This document shows positions 21,100-32,859 of a stretch of DNA of 64,000 nt, in pieces. Each line of letters opens with the position of its first letter. Positions within the stretch are counted from its first letter, which is position 1. The translations under genes were made by a program, and so were the position numbers. Under the pieces are notes generated by a model. The model saw only the letters and a program-made list of their open reading frames with translations, ran no database searches and was not told where the DNA came from. This stretch comes from Gracilariopsis chorda (lineage: Eukaryota > Rhodophyta > Florideophyceae > Gracilariales > Gracilariaceae), in NCBI GenBank assembly GCA_003194525.1, contig NBIV01000243.1:1-64000 (forward strand). The letters are read 5' to 3'.

Positions 21100-21870
21100 G
21101 CCATATTAGTTGTAGGTCGAAGCAATCGAGTTGAGCAGGACCTCGATGGCGCTCAGCGCCTGCACGGCCCGTGCCAGCTGCATCGACGTGCGTCCACCCT
21201 TCACCATACTCTGCTACCAACAGCATCGCCCGTCCGCGTTCTGGATGGTGTCGAAGCAACATGTCTCTGCCACACGCACGCGCCGCGTGTTGATTGAAAC
21301 CCTCGCTGTTTGCGTGCCGGACAGATTCGAAATCTGCGCGATAGAAGATGACCCGGATGTCACGCCGCCGCCCGACCCAAAACGCTCAGCCGCGTACACG
21401 GCGTCGCTGCCCACCGATACTTTATCCGTACCGGTGCGAAAGCAAAGTGCCGCCATATCCAACGCACCGCAGCGCTGTCCCACGCCGTCAGTGTAACCCC
21501 CGATGCCGCCGCCAGTGCAGAGCGGCACAATCACATGCTACGACGTCTGGCGCAGCACTTCCACAATTGCTGCCTCTCCCAGTAGCTCCCCGCGGATCGA
21601 AGTGATATTCAGAAAGAAGATTTCGTCAGCTCCCTGCTCAATGTAGTGCTTGGTGAGCGAGATGGGTTTGCACAGGTCTTACACCTCTCCCGACAACGCG
21701 TCTGAAACGCCACACTGGTCTTCCATAGTCACGACCAAGATGGCCTTGACCATTCTCACGCACATCTAGACACACCATGTGGGTTTTCGCCCCAACCCTT
21801 TGGAAGACGGCACGCGAGCTGTCGCTATAGCGACAGTTTCGTTCAGAGCGGCGCATTTCACACCATCACA
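21100..21870 (-). pseudogene. imidazole glycerol phosphate synthase cyclase domain (HisF part of HisHF/HIS7-type gene)
   Basis: Minus-strand translation across stops and a frame change gives the HisF domain in order. First comes the CLDVR start motif (MVCLDVRENGQG near 21770), then an EQGADEIFFLNITSIRG segment near 21630. Next is the phosphate-binding VPLCTGGGIGG at 21530, TGTDKVSVGSDAVYAAERF near 21420, SINTRRVRV near 21290 and MVKGGRTSMQLARAVQAL near 21180. In the family the TGGGI and KGGR loops hold phosphate groups. The wording resembles the eukaryotic fused HisHF enzyme, which makes imidazole glycerol phosphate from PRFAR and glutamine-derived ammonia in histidine synthesis. Stops (TAA near 21680, TAG near 21535 and others) and a frameshift show it is dead. 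A glutaminase half may lie to the right (VATVLDYCAG near 22220) but is not convincing. Confidence 0.75.
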
Positions 21871-22261
21871 AGATCCACATCGACGAGAAACGACTGCACA
21901 AATTAGGAACGCGTACCATCACCCGCCAGCGGCGGCGGCGGGCGCGATATATTCATAGGCTTCTAGCGGATATGCGGCACGACCAAGCAAGCACTGGGCG
22001 CGTGGCGAAGGGGGCGCACGGCGCCCAAAAGCACAGCGAGCCCCGCCACGTCTGGGCTTTCCTGGAGCGTTTGAACGAGGTATGCAGTCAGAGAGAGAGA
22101 GGCCGAGACACTGGCGTCCATTCGCGGCGTACCTGCGCAACGCGTGGTCAAATTGATGGAGCTTGTTGTGCATTGTGCGCACTATGCAGGCCGGCGCAGT
22201 AGTCCAGTACGGTGGCAACGGGGCGCGTGGGGGAGGGCCATGGTACGAGGCGGTTGCTGCT

Positions 22262-22335
22262 ACACGCGAGAACGGCAACGGCGGCGGAGGCGGAGGCAGC
22301 AGCGGAGGTGGGGGTGGCGGAGGTGAGGCGCGAGT
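22262..22335 (+). repeat. GGC/GGA-rich low-complexity tract
   Basis: Run of GGCGGAGGC/GGTGGGGGT-type triplets inside a GC-rich patch (about 21900-22370), next to the HisF relic. Could encode poly-Gly or be untranslated low-complexity DNA. Confidence 0.6.
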
Positions 22336-22389
22336 GCGGGCGCGATGGGAGCGGCGTCGTCCCAGGGAACAACACTCTTATCATAAAGT

Positions 22390-23819
22390 ACCAACAAATG
22401 GGTCATTCATTTTCGAAGTTTTTAACATAAATAATACTTAAAGTACGCTGTATACCCCCAAATATCGTTACCACACCCCTCTATCTTGAAAAACATGGGG
22501 GTGGTGCCTTGCGGCTTGACCGACACACGAGGTCAGCCAGAGCCGCCGGCGGCTTTATTGATAATCTGACTGTCAGGTTCAGTGAAACATGTACGTCTAC
22601 ACGTTTCACTTATCGGCTGGCACAGCCATTCACACCGTCCCTCGCAGTTATGAACAAAGTATCATAATTGCGTACTACTAGTATCTATCTCGAGCAATTG
22701 ACCAAAGCTGCCACCGTTAAAAACCTCTTTGCGCAGCAAGGCCCTGTAAAAAGTATCTGCACCAAAATGATAAGGTACAAAAGTCCTCATATTAGCCAAA
22801 ACCATACAAAACAAATACAAATTCACCTTTCTGTAACGAAAGCGGAAAATAATTAAAAGCCATAAAAGGAAAACAAATTCGTTATAATAGTTTTAAAAAT
22901 AAACTAGCGGTTACATTTTACTTTGTACAACAAATCACATATTTGTAGGCAAGTTTTTCAACGACTTACTCAACACTGAAAAAGAGGACCCTTCAGTTTG
23001 TATATATTTTATGCAAAACGTATCTTGCCTCACCACTTCTTGCACATGGTTGGACTTTAAATCAATTTGTTTGTTCTTTTTGCAGTTTGGGCATTTTAAA
23101 CAATTGATAATGCTGTGGTGTTACCAATAAATATCGATTGGGAATAAATGTGTTTCTATTCATCTTGTGAGATGGATTTATTCATAAGTTCCCAAAGGAA
23201 TCTCTATAGTTATGTCATGGCTTTTGTACAGCATCACAGTGCGATATTAAACCTCTTGAGACGATTTTACAATTATCTTCTGCTGCTTTTTAGTCCAAAG
23301 AATGTTTTATTTGTTTATCTCTACCATTTTATCATTGTCAGACTTTCTGGTGTCTTTTTACCCAGCTCAGTCTCTGTATTTGAAGATGCTTCCATGAAGA
23401 ACTTTTCTGCTCTCATTCTTTGTCCAACACGGGAGCCAATACCAAGACCAGTACAAGTGAAGGACATGAAAAGGAGCAGCAACGTCGTTAAGATATTGGG
23501 AGAGGTCATTTGGCGTCTAAATGATAAGAAAGAAGAACATGTACGTCTCAGGGGAGAATCTTGTGACCTGCTATACTTATAGTTTTAATCTGGTATCAAT
23601 GATACACGCCTGGACTTTGAGGCCATGAAAATTATTGACACTGTAATGAGATTTCGGCTTGATGAAAGATGGGAGACGAAGCGCTGGAATGAGATATACA
23701 ACACAAGCTGACAGAAAAGTGAGCAAGTGACACAGGAGGCTGCTTGGCTCCCGAACCTTGCTATTTCCTCTCCAACGCCGAACCATGGAGCGATAAAGAT
23801 GTTGGCAGAACAAGTTACG
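22390..23819. other. AT-rich stretch without recognised gene
   Basis: Base composition changes abruptly near 22380 to AT-rich, most strongly from 22640 to 23600, unlike the GC-rich patch on its left and the retroelement on its right. One 144-codon ORF (23148-23582, plus) has a hydrophobic first half but no family signature. I see no rRNA, tRNA or repeat structure. Confidence 0.5.
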
Positions 23820-24640
23820 TGTAGTGCAACGCGTTCGCGAACACCATGTCGTTATTACGGATCATATACCACCAACTCCCTCCGGGAGGTGGTGGCGCAG
23901 TCTATGAATGCAGAGTACATTTTCGACCCATTTACTGGTGGATTGTATGGTTGACTATGTAGTTATGAAGTTCACGGCATTGCTGGCTACCTGCACACGT
24001 GGATGGTTGTTGCACCCAATTTTGGGGTAGTTCTAATGTTTAGTTAATATGTTAGACAGTATTACTATAACACACTACACAGTGGCTGACCCCCGCTACT
24101 TGAGCGGGAGGGCTCGGCCCAACCTTGGGGGAAGTACACGAACCAACGGAGTGTTCGGCTCTAACTACGCACCCCTGGTGAGTGATATCCTCCTCGCGGA
24201 GAGTCACTGCCTTGTGAAGGTTTAGTTATCGGCCTCCCGGCATCTACAGCACTACATCCGCAGTCTGCGTGTTATCCCTGGTGTTCTCCCCTTTTTTTGG
24301 CCTACTGTTCTACAGGTATTACCACCCGGTATACCGGTGTCCGCCCCGCCTGTGGCCACCTAATTCCGTGGCTCGTGTCCACCGCCGCGGCTCTCGCCAC
24401 TCTCATGTGCTTACCTACCGCCGTGGGTATGTCCTATACCCACCTTGTCGTGTTCTCTACCCCCTCGCGCGACTTCTATTACCTAGCCCTCCTTACACCC
24501 GTTGTGACGGTTATCCCCGGAGTTACGCCCGGCTCGTGCGATCAACCTGAAAGGTGCTCTACCGTCTGTGCTACCCTCATAGGGAGAGTGGCCCCGAACA
24601 CCTCTATGTGTCCTCGTCCGTTCTCGGGGGTTGCAAGACA
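23820..24640 (+). repeat. 5' LTR of E3
   Basis: Starts TGTAGTGCAACGCG, ends GGGTTGCAAGACA. Matches 36936-37756 end to end at equal length. Short ORFs inside it (24269-24653) are not genes. Confidence 0.92.
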
Positions 24641-24642
24641 AT

Positions 24643-24660
24643 TAGTCTCCTGACTTAGAA
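24643..24660 (+). promoter_or_regulatory. tRNA primer binding site of E3
   Basis: TAGTCTCCTGACTTAGAA, two bases after the LTR end. Same site as in E1 with the first TGG read as TAG and two further changes. Confidence 0.65.
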
Positions 24661-25067
24661 GTCGTGCGCGCTCTTAGCTTGCTGGTCTTTTTTTATTGAG
24701 CCTTTTTGCTTCGAAGTTCCGACTTGGAGTCGTGCAAAGCACTACAGAAAATGTGGACGGTCGTGGCCAACGACACGTCATTTTGGTCTCGTCATTTCCC
24801 GATTGGGTTGTTGATTGCTGCGTTTTCACCCTTGTGGTATCGCCTACCGCCGTGGAAAATTAGTTCCCGTGGATAAGTTGTACCGCATGGTCACTTCGCA
24901 CCCCAACAATCTGGGTAGAGCGACTACCGTCGCAGAGCAACGTGCCCGTCGACACGATTGTTTCTACATTTTTCAGTTTTCAGTCACTCGTTTGAGGCGG
25001 ACACATTCATTCGAGGTTAATTTCTTTGGTTGTTTCCCAGTTTACTGGCTTTATTCCGTCGCTGACG

Positions 25068-27053
25068 ATGGCCCCAGACAAACGCAATAGCGTGAACCTG
25101 AGTTGCCCCCGCGTCCGCGGTCTGTGCCTTAGCCCTAAGTCGGAGCTGCAAAGAAACCCCGAAACTGGAAGAAGTCGTCTGACGCCCCAGTTGCTCGGCC
25201 CTCATCTGCTCCTTTGGAGGGTCCTTTTCCGATGCTGCGGCGAACGATGCGCTCGTTGTCGAGTTGAAGTCCCACATTCATACGTTGAAGGCCCAGACGG
25301 CACTCATGAGGAGTTGTCATGCTGCCCTCGCGACTGAGGTCGATACACTTCGAATGAAGGTGGACGCCGCCCTCATCGGAGGTGTATCTGAAGATCTACG
25401 TATTTTACGGATGGATGTCAACTTTCTTTTAGAGGTGCTGCAAGGATATCCAGGGTTCACCGAGGAGGTTTCCACGAAGTTCATTCGGATACTGGCCGTC
25501 GCGAGACTTTTAAACCCACCATCCACGAGGATGATGGCCCCACTCTCCCAGCTGTGGAAGCCTCTCGTCGCGACAAGAACCGGAAGTCTGGGAAGCATCG
25601 CTCTAAGAATAATTGTCGAAGAATACGATTCGGACTCGTCCCAGTCTTCTGTGCTTACTCACTGCTCTGCGGGTTCTTCTACTTCGAACTCACCGAGTGA
25701 TGGTGACCGTCCTCCTCCTATAACGCGCTCGTGGCAGTCTCCATCTACCTCTGGTGTGATTCGTACCCGAGAGAAGGGGAGGAAACACGCCGGCTTGAAA
25801 GAGCTGAGGCCGACGAACCATTTGTACAAAAAGGTTGTTATCTTACCGGTACTACCGTTTGAAAGATTCCAGTTTGGATAGGACGCCCGCTTGCACGGTT
25901 AAAGTGAAGGAATGTTTCAAACGCATGTCTCTCACTTTCCGTAACCAGTTGTTTACTGGGGAGGATCCCATTGTGGTGCTGGATTTTCTTTCACGCTTTG
26001 TAGCGGAAGCTGACCTCCTCGGCATTAGTGAAGGGCAAGCTTATGTCGCCTTACAGTACTTTCTACGTGGACTGCTGAAGATCAGTAAACTCGGTAAGAG
26101 GTTCATCGCCAGCCTACGAAGGAGGGGTCACCTGCTGGCCTGAAGCCGTACAGTATTTGCTGCGCTCGTACGCGACGGGGACTGCTATTGAGGATGCTAC
26201 CACCGAGCTGCCGGACACGAAGCAACGCCAAGAACAATCGGAGACTGAGTTTTCAGTTCGACTGAAAAAAGCCTTCCACCGTTGTCGTAATGTTTATTCC
26301 GCTAACGAGCGTTGCACACTGTTCATCAACGGGTTGAATCCTGTTATTCGTACGCTAGTCGCCCAATGACGGGAGGACCGGCGGAAGGCAACTTATCTTG
26401 AGTTGATTCAATACGCAAAAGCCGAAGGAGACGCACTTCGTGCACGTTCCGGACACTAAGTTTCATCCAGGACGCTTCGCCTCGAGGGAATGACATCATC
26501 GGTTTCACTGCCACCGCAGAATGTTTCTGGCCACGAGTTGGATAACTTGCACCTGGCACAGGACTTCCTGGGTTCTATTCCGACCGCGGAGTTGCCTTCC
26601 ACATCGGAAGCCTCGTCGAAGACGGACGATCCGGCCCTTTACGTTGAATTCCCCTGCATTCGCGGACCGCAAGTGCCCTATGCAGGGAATCGTTACAAAC
26701 GACCTGGTTGGTTTGACCCGCGAACGGTGAAGGTCCAAGATCCACGGAATAACGGAAGACTACTGCTGATCTGTTTCAAATGTTTCAACCATTGGAACGT
26801 GGCACCAAACTTTCACCTAACGTTGAGGGAACTGCCCATAGTAGTGGCGAGCTTTGAAGCGCTGACCCCTGAAGAACAGGCGTCAGTACCCGTAACCGCG
26901 TATTTGCGTGCAAAGACCGAGTTTCCAAAGAGGGTTTCGCCAGCAGAATTGGCCGCGTTGCGCCACACTGGTTCTTCTCAGGTCATCCCTTCACCGGCTC
27001 AAGCCGTAGCGGCAACCGCTGCTGCGAGTAGTTCTGTCGCTGTTCCACAGTAA
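25068..27053 (+). pseudogene. gag: gag of E3
   Basis: Begins MAPDKRNS at 25068, then shifts frame into a coiled-coil-like N-terminus (25264-25881: ELKSHIHTLKAQ, EVDTLRMKV) and an acidic Ser-rich linker. The capsid-like core occupies 25835-26369 (YRYYRLKDSS, FTGEDPIVVLDFLSRF, YFLRGLL, KAFHRCRNVYSANERC). The nucleocapsid part is 26490-27053. Here the zinc knuckle has decayed: the His and last Cys of CCHC are replaced (CFKCFNHWNVAPNF). At least four frame breaks. Same domain order as E1 and E2 gag. Confidence 0.85.
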
Positions 27054-27121
27054 TCAGGATTGATCCCTGCCGTACAGAACGCCGTTCCAGTTAGAACGGA
27101 TGCTTCTCAGGTAAACTGAGT

Positions 27122-30100
27122 ATGGTAGTCTTTATTGGAGAGGTGTCTGAGTTGAGGCCTACGGCGCCAGAGGCGTCACTGCCTCGCTCCCCGGTCAGAA
27201 TTCTTTCAAGAAAACAAGCCGTTTTAGACGTTGACTCTGCCACCGTGGGTGTGCTACGTCACCAGTGGATACGGTTCAGGAACAACCGGATCTCGGCTCG
27301 AGTTATGGTAATGGCCAGCAGAAACTACAAGATCTTCGCTGACCTTGGCCTTTCCTCCCAGTATCTGGTGGGTCATCTGTCAATCCTGGATACAGGTGCC
27401 GCCCCCAATTTTATTTTTGAGTCATTGTTGCCGCCGGAAATCCGTCGTCGAGTTCGTCAAGGACCCGTCATGGACGTCGCAGATGCTAACAATAACCCGT
27501 TAAGAATGGCTGGATTGGTTTCACTGATTTTCAGGATTGGTAACTGCATTGAGCAGGTTTAATATATCCTCTGCAAGACGCTTGCTGCCCCTGTCATCTT
27601 ATGGTGTGACTTCTGTGATCGTCACATCAATGCCATCAAGCGGCATGCGCGTGAGGTTGAAACGGAAGAAGGTTTGGTTGTACCGATTGTTCGCAGCTCG
27701 TTACGGAGGACTTCAGCCAAGCTGGTACCACTGCGCGCTCCTTTGTCGGATTCGTCGCCGCCAAAGGAGTCTCCTAAACTCCGCATTGCGCGTGCTGTTT
27801 CGATTCTACCGGAATCACAGGTTTGGGTTGATGTTACCGCTGCTCCGCGTGGTCTCAGGGTTATTCAACCACCTACCTCGTTATACGAGAAGTGTTAACT
27901 CGCGCTGGCGAACGGCGTCGTTCAGATCTCAAACGAACACCCCTTTCAGGTTCTGTTAGCCAAATTTCGCAAGACGTCCCAGTATCTGGTAAAGAACCAA
28001 GTAATTGGTACTGTAGTCCCGCACACGACAGCGCTTATCCCTACAGAGGTGACTGCTGTCGAGCTGCTCGGGATTGTCGAATAAGATTCTTATACGTCTC
28101 ACTCTAAGGAGGGGAAGGGGACCTTGTCGCTTTTAAAGGCGTCAAGCACGTCCCAGACGGTGAACAACACGAGAGAGTCGGAAACAAATCTGTTGCTATG
28201 AGCTGCGATGAGCTCTACCCTGTGAGGGAGTTAGAAGAGTTGAATCTCGGACATATTCCGGAGTCCCACCGTGAGAAGTTGCGAGAGATGTTACGAGAAT
28301 TTACACCAATGTAGGATGGTTCCCTCGTAGAGGTATCGACAACGGAACACCGGATTGATTTGCTACCCGGCATGAATTCGATTGCTAAACAACCTTACAG
28401 GGCAGGCCCGAAGGCACGGGAAGAGGAAGAGTTTCAGGTCAACAAAACGCTACGCACTGGCGTGATAGAGCCGGCACAGTCGCCGTGGGCATCCCCAGTT
28501 GTACTGGCTCCAAAACCCGATGGGTCCTGGCGTTTTTGCGTCAACAATCGTGGCGTTAACGATGTCACCCTCAGAGACGTGTACCCCATACCTCGTATGG
28601 CCGAGTATATCGACTCGCTTGGCGATGCACCCGTGTTCTCCACGTTGGATGCGAATTAGGGCTACTGACAAGTGCCCCTTTGTCTGGAAGACCATGATAA
28701 GGCCGCTTTTGCCTGTCATTCAGGGCTGTACCGCTTTAAGTATATGCCATATGGTTTAACTAATGTGCCCGCAACTTTTCAGCGTGCGTGGGACAGTCTA
28801 GTGGCTCGCTACAAGTGGCGGTATTGTCTAGTCTATCTTGACGATATCATCGTCTTCTCCAGCAACCTGGGTGATCATCTCGAACACGTTCGGTTGATTA
28901 TGACCAAGCTCCGCGATGCTGGAATAACATTCAAGTTGAGTAAATGCGATTTATTTACTGACTCGGTCAAGTACCTGGGGCACTTCATACGTCCTGGACG
29001 GTTACTGATTGAGAAAGCTCGCATCAAGTCACTCAAAGAGGCTAGACATCCTACAACTCGGACTGAGCTACGCTCCTTTCTAGGGCTGTGCAACGGCTAT
29101 CGACGGTTTATTTCTCGCTTTGCGAAGATCGCGGGACCACTCAACGAACTCCTTCGGAAGGCATAGCCACCAAAACCGGGACCCCTTACTTCCACGCAAA
29201 TGGAAGCTTTCGACTCTCTCAAAGAGGCAGTCACCAACGGAATTACTTGGTATCCGAGAAGGCGTGTCTCGCCATGGTATGGACCTTGCAGACGATACGA
29301 CCATATCTTATTGGTGCACACTTTACTGTCATTACGGATCATGCCGTTTTGCGTTGGTTAATATCAATCTCGGAACCCTCCGGTCACTTAATGCGTTGGC
29401 GACTTCGGCTTGCCTAGTTTGACTTCGAGGTCACCCATAAGAAGGGTTGTCTCAACGCGCAAGCGGATGCTCTTTCCCGTTTAGGAACGGATGATGAGGC
29501 GCTACCCATAGATTACGATGATGAAGAAATCCCCTGTTTCCTCGTGGAAGAATTTCAGGAGGACCAAGAACTGATTTCGGATGACATCTGTGACGACTTG
29601 CTCGTTACAGACGGTAAAGACCGGGAAACCGGTGCCAGATTATTCCTGAGGAGATGGTGGAAGAAGAGCAGGGAGATCCGTTCTGCACGAGGATACGCTC
29701 TTAAATTAATGACGGTGCGAACATCCCCTTTGGGGTCAACTAACAAGGTTTCCTCGTTCGAGTTGTTCGTTCATCCCCAAAAATTGTGATTCCTCACTCC
29801 CTGCAATCAAAAGTTCTACATCTATCGCACTTTTCGAAGCTTACTGCCCATCCTGGTACTAGAAGACTGTACATGACGTTACGTGGGGATTTCTACTGGC
29901 CCGCGTTAGCGTTGGATTGTTATTCCACCGTCAAGGCGTGTACTCACTGTGCTCGAGAACGATTTAAGTTGCGTCGCCATGCGAAGAAACTGACTTTGTT
30001 CCCCGCACGGGCGCATCGTGAGTTTATTGCCATCGATATACTCGGGCAGTTTCTGAGGACTTCCCGAGGTAATCGGTTCTTGCTCGTAATCACGGACAGG

Positions 30101-30981
30101 TTTTCTAAGTTATTCCGGACAGTTTCGTTGAAGAAAATCAATGCACGCACAGTTGCGGAAGCCCTCGTGATGAACTGGGTCATGGTCTTCGGTCCACCGG
30201 TTTATCTTCTTTCGGATAATGGTCCGCAGTTTACCTCGCGTTTCTTCCAGGACGTCTGTTGGATACTCGACGTGAAAACCACTTTCAAAATAACTATCAC
30301 CCCCAATGCAATGGACACGTCGAATGGTTTAACCGGACGTTGCTCTCTGCATTGCGGGCTTATGCTGTTGGACATCCAAGGAATTGGGATCTCTACACGA
30401 ACACCGTGACGTACGCGTGCAATACGCAGGCTCACAGGTTTACTGGTTTGCCACCCATCGAGCTGGTAATTTCGCGTATGCCACCGCCAGTTGCGGTTGA
30501 AGCACAGCCAAAGCTGGATATGTTCCCGTCGATAATGGATCATTACCTGCATTGGAAGCAGTGGTTGGCCAAAATGGTACCCGTCGCTCGGTCAACACTG
30601 CCCAAGGCACAACTCGCTTACAAGCGAGACTCTGACTCTGATGCCCGTATACGGAGACCCACACCATCGTTACAACCGGTAAATACGGCCTTTGTAAGGA
30701 AAGAGTACTATAACCCCAAAAAGGAGCAAAGACATAAGCTTTCCCTCATCGCTGATGGTCCCTACCGCATCATTAGCGTGACGAAGGACACAGTAGTACT
30801 GGAATTCAACGGCTCACATGAGCGGTTCTCTCGTGACCGGGTTGTACAGGGACCTATCCCCCAAACGCAAGTAATTTCGAACCCTCAACAGGGAGAGGAA
30901 CAACCGAAAAACCGAGAGTTACGACCACAAGAACGTGAACTACATGTAGGACTCCGTCACCCTTCAAGGGGACTGTCCTAG
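27122..30981 (+). pseudogene. pol: pol of E3 (protease, RT, RNase H, integrase)
   Basis: The protease with an intact LDTGAAPNF site is at 27122-27562. RT spans 28360-29166 with VYLDDIIVFS intact near 28833, interrupted by TAG at 28657 (in the DANWGY motif) and at 29164. RNase H starts abruptly: the segment with the first catalytic Asp is missing, so sequence jumps from FDSLKEAVT to RNYLVSEKACLAMVW. Integrase runs 29786-30409 and 30259-30981. It has an HHCC-type zinc region, AIDILGQ, SDNGPQFTS and, after a frameshift, NGHVEWFNR, so all three DDE residues are present. The GPY/F-type tail is ADGPYRIISVTKDTVVLEF. No chromodomain follows. Dead copy. Confidence 0.88.
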
Positions 30982-31145
30982 TTACCAATTATATAGTCGC
31001 AAACCAAATCATTGGAATCTACACCACTGGTGAAATCGCATTTCACAGCGTCTGTTATCCCGTCAACTGACGTGATGCTTGCTCCCCTTAATGCTCCACC
31101 CACGGAGGGGGAAGGGAATTCACACGCTCTCGCGGGGACTCACCA

Positions 31146-32009
31146 ATGTCGCTACCGTCATTGACATCCCGTGATTCACGGAGAGAAGAAGAGGAGAATG
31201 TAACGCCTCTGGACAACGTCGATGACGTGATTGCTACGGACAACACGGTTAGTGGTAGGAACAAACCGCTACAGCGTGCTGATGTCGCAAGAAAGGCGCA
31301 ACCCCATGCGAAGGACGACTGCTGTGTCAGCGAAAATTACGCGCAAGGCACGGACTCCCGGATGTCACAGAATACTGGAATTGGTCACCAATTTGGGGAA
31401 TCGTCGCGGGAACGCGCACCTACCATCGCTGAGATGCAAAGCGCAGAGCATAGGCTCGTTAGCGAAGTTCTTTCGGCAAGCACAGAAGTTGGCGCTGATC
31501 ACTCGATTTCTCGGTAGAGCATGGCCACATCGAGGCTGGATGCGCCTCCAGAAAGTATTCTGGTGGCTATGATGCCCCACACCGTCGCTGACGTCGCTCC
31601 AAAATCGCCTACTAGGGCGCAAAGAAAGGACATCACGGCAGATCCCGGTGTTGAGAACACTGTAGAACAGAAAGAAAAGACGCTTCGCGAAGCAGAGATT
31701 GAGTATTCTTGTGCAGGTGTGGAAGACATAGAGATACACCCGGCCGTGGGGAAGTCTTCGTATGCACTTTATGACGGTTCAGTAGGTCATGACAGCAAAC
31801 CCCTCGTACGAAAGACAGATTGCACCACTGACTTGGGAAAAATGCACACTGCCGACGCAGGAGTTAGCGCGTACCACATGTCATGTAGCACGCACAGTGT
31901 ACCACACGATGGGCCTCCTCAGAAAACTGACATTGTTTTCAGGGCCAAACGGCACCCAGTGTCACGTGAACCGGCACGTGCCATGGCAAGTGATCCGCCT
32001 CCTGCCTGA
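31146..32009 (+). pseudogene. sense tail ORF of E3 after integrase
   Basis: One reading frame of about 288 codons with a single TAG at 31515, in a different frame from integrase. Hydrophilic and rich in Asp/Glu/Arg/Ser, no recognised domain. E2 has a similarly placed Pro/Asp-rich extension (about 39700-39170), so this may be a variable pol tail rather than a separate gene. Confidence 0.45.
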
Positions 32010-32859
32010 AAATCCCCGCTGCAACAGGAAAGACCTCGTAATTGAGTCGTGAGCGAGCCAATGGAGACAAAGAAACTGCATGAGGAAACCTAAAGTTTGG
32101 TGAAGGAACCTCAGCAGAGGGAGTCTGAACCGCCAAAGGCGTTGGGGAAACACAGCACAGCTGCTAGCTCACAGACAACTGAGTCGCAGGAGAGAGCGCC
32201 CAACCCTTGGGAAGGTGATAAAGAGCGATGAGTTTACTGGAAGGAGTTTGTAATCGACCACATCGTGGGAACTGTTGGCACCCGAAGGGGTATGGGCAGT
32301 ACCAGGTACGCTGGTAGGGCGTCCCGCCATCGGCCGACACGGATGCACTGGTTGAGCACTTACCCCGATCAAATATCGTGCATTATCACCGTCATACTAG
32401 CACGGAGTTTTCGGCGAACCTACACAGAGCCTTAGTCGGTTAAGTGCATACCGTTACTACCGACGAGACCCCTTGAGGTCCGGCAAGGCCGCATCAGCCA
32501 AGAAAAACCTCCGAAGAGGGACCAGAATGACCTCCAGTGGAGCACAGGACCGAACGATCGTCTGGAAGAAGGCATTCAGAAGATAGGAGCATTGTTTGTA
32601 GGAACGGGATACCCTCAGGAAGAGGATAAAAAGAAGCATACTCGAAAGAGGGAGCACTCGTGAAGAGGAAAAGAAAACTCGTTGCAAGGAAGATAAGAAG
32701 CCCCATAAGAGAGAAGTTAATGAATTACAACACTTGGAAAAGGAAGTAGCCTTGAAGTTCAAGAGAATATCAAAGTTTTTCTGGTTATCATAACTAAGTC
32801 GTTACCCGCTATTCGGGGTTACCAATTCCAAGAGCTTGGGAAGGGGTTGTAATGGACTT
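32010..32859. other. non-coding spacer of E3
   Basis: Between the sense tail ORF and the antisense gene. Contains a purine-rich, Lys/Arg/Glu-coding stretch (32500-32760, plus frame broken by stops). Nothing else recognised. Confidence 0.4.

Noticed and set aside
24269..24653. ORFs of 93-118 codons inside the E3 LTRs (also 37385-37775) and a 149-codon ORF in the E1 LTR
   Set aside because: They differ in frame and ends between LTR copies and follow GC-rich LTR sequence; no domain signature.
32457..32762. 101-codon minus-strand ORF rich in Ser/Leu/Phe in E3
   Set aside because: Complement of a purine-rich Lys/Glu/Arg stretch; low complexity explains the open frame.
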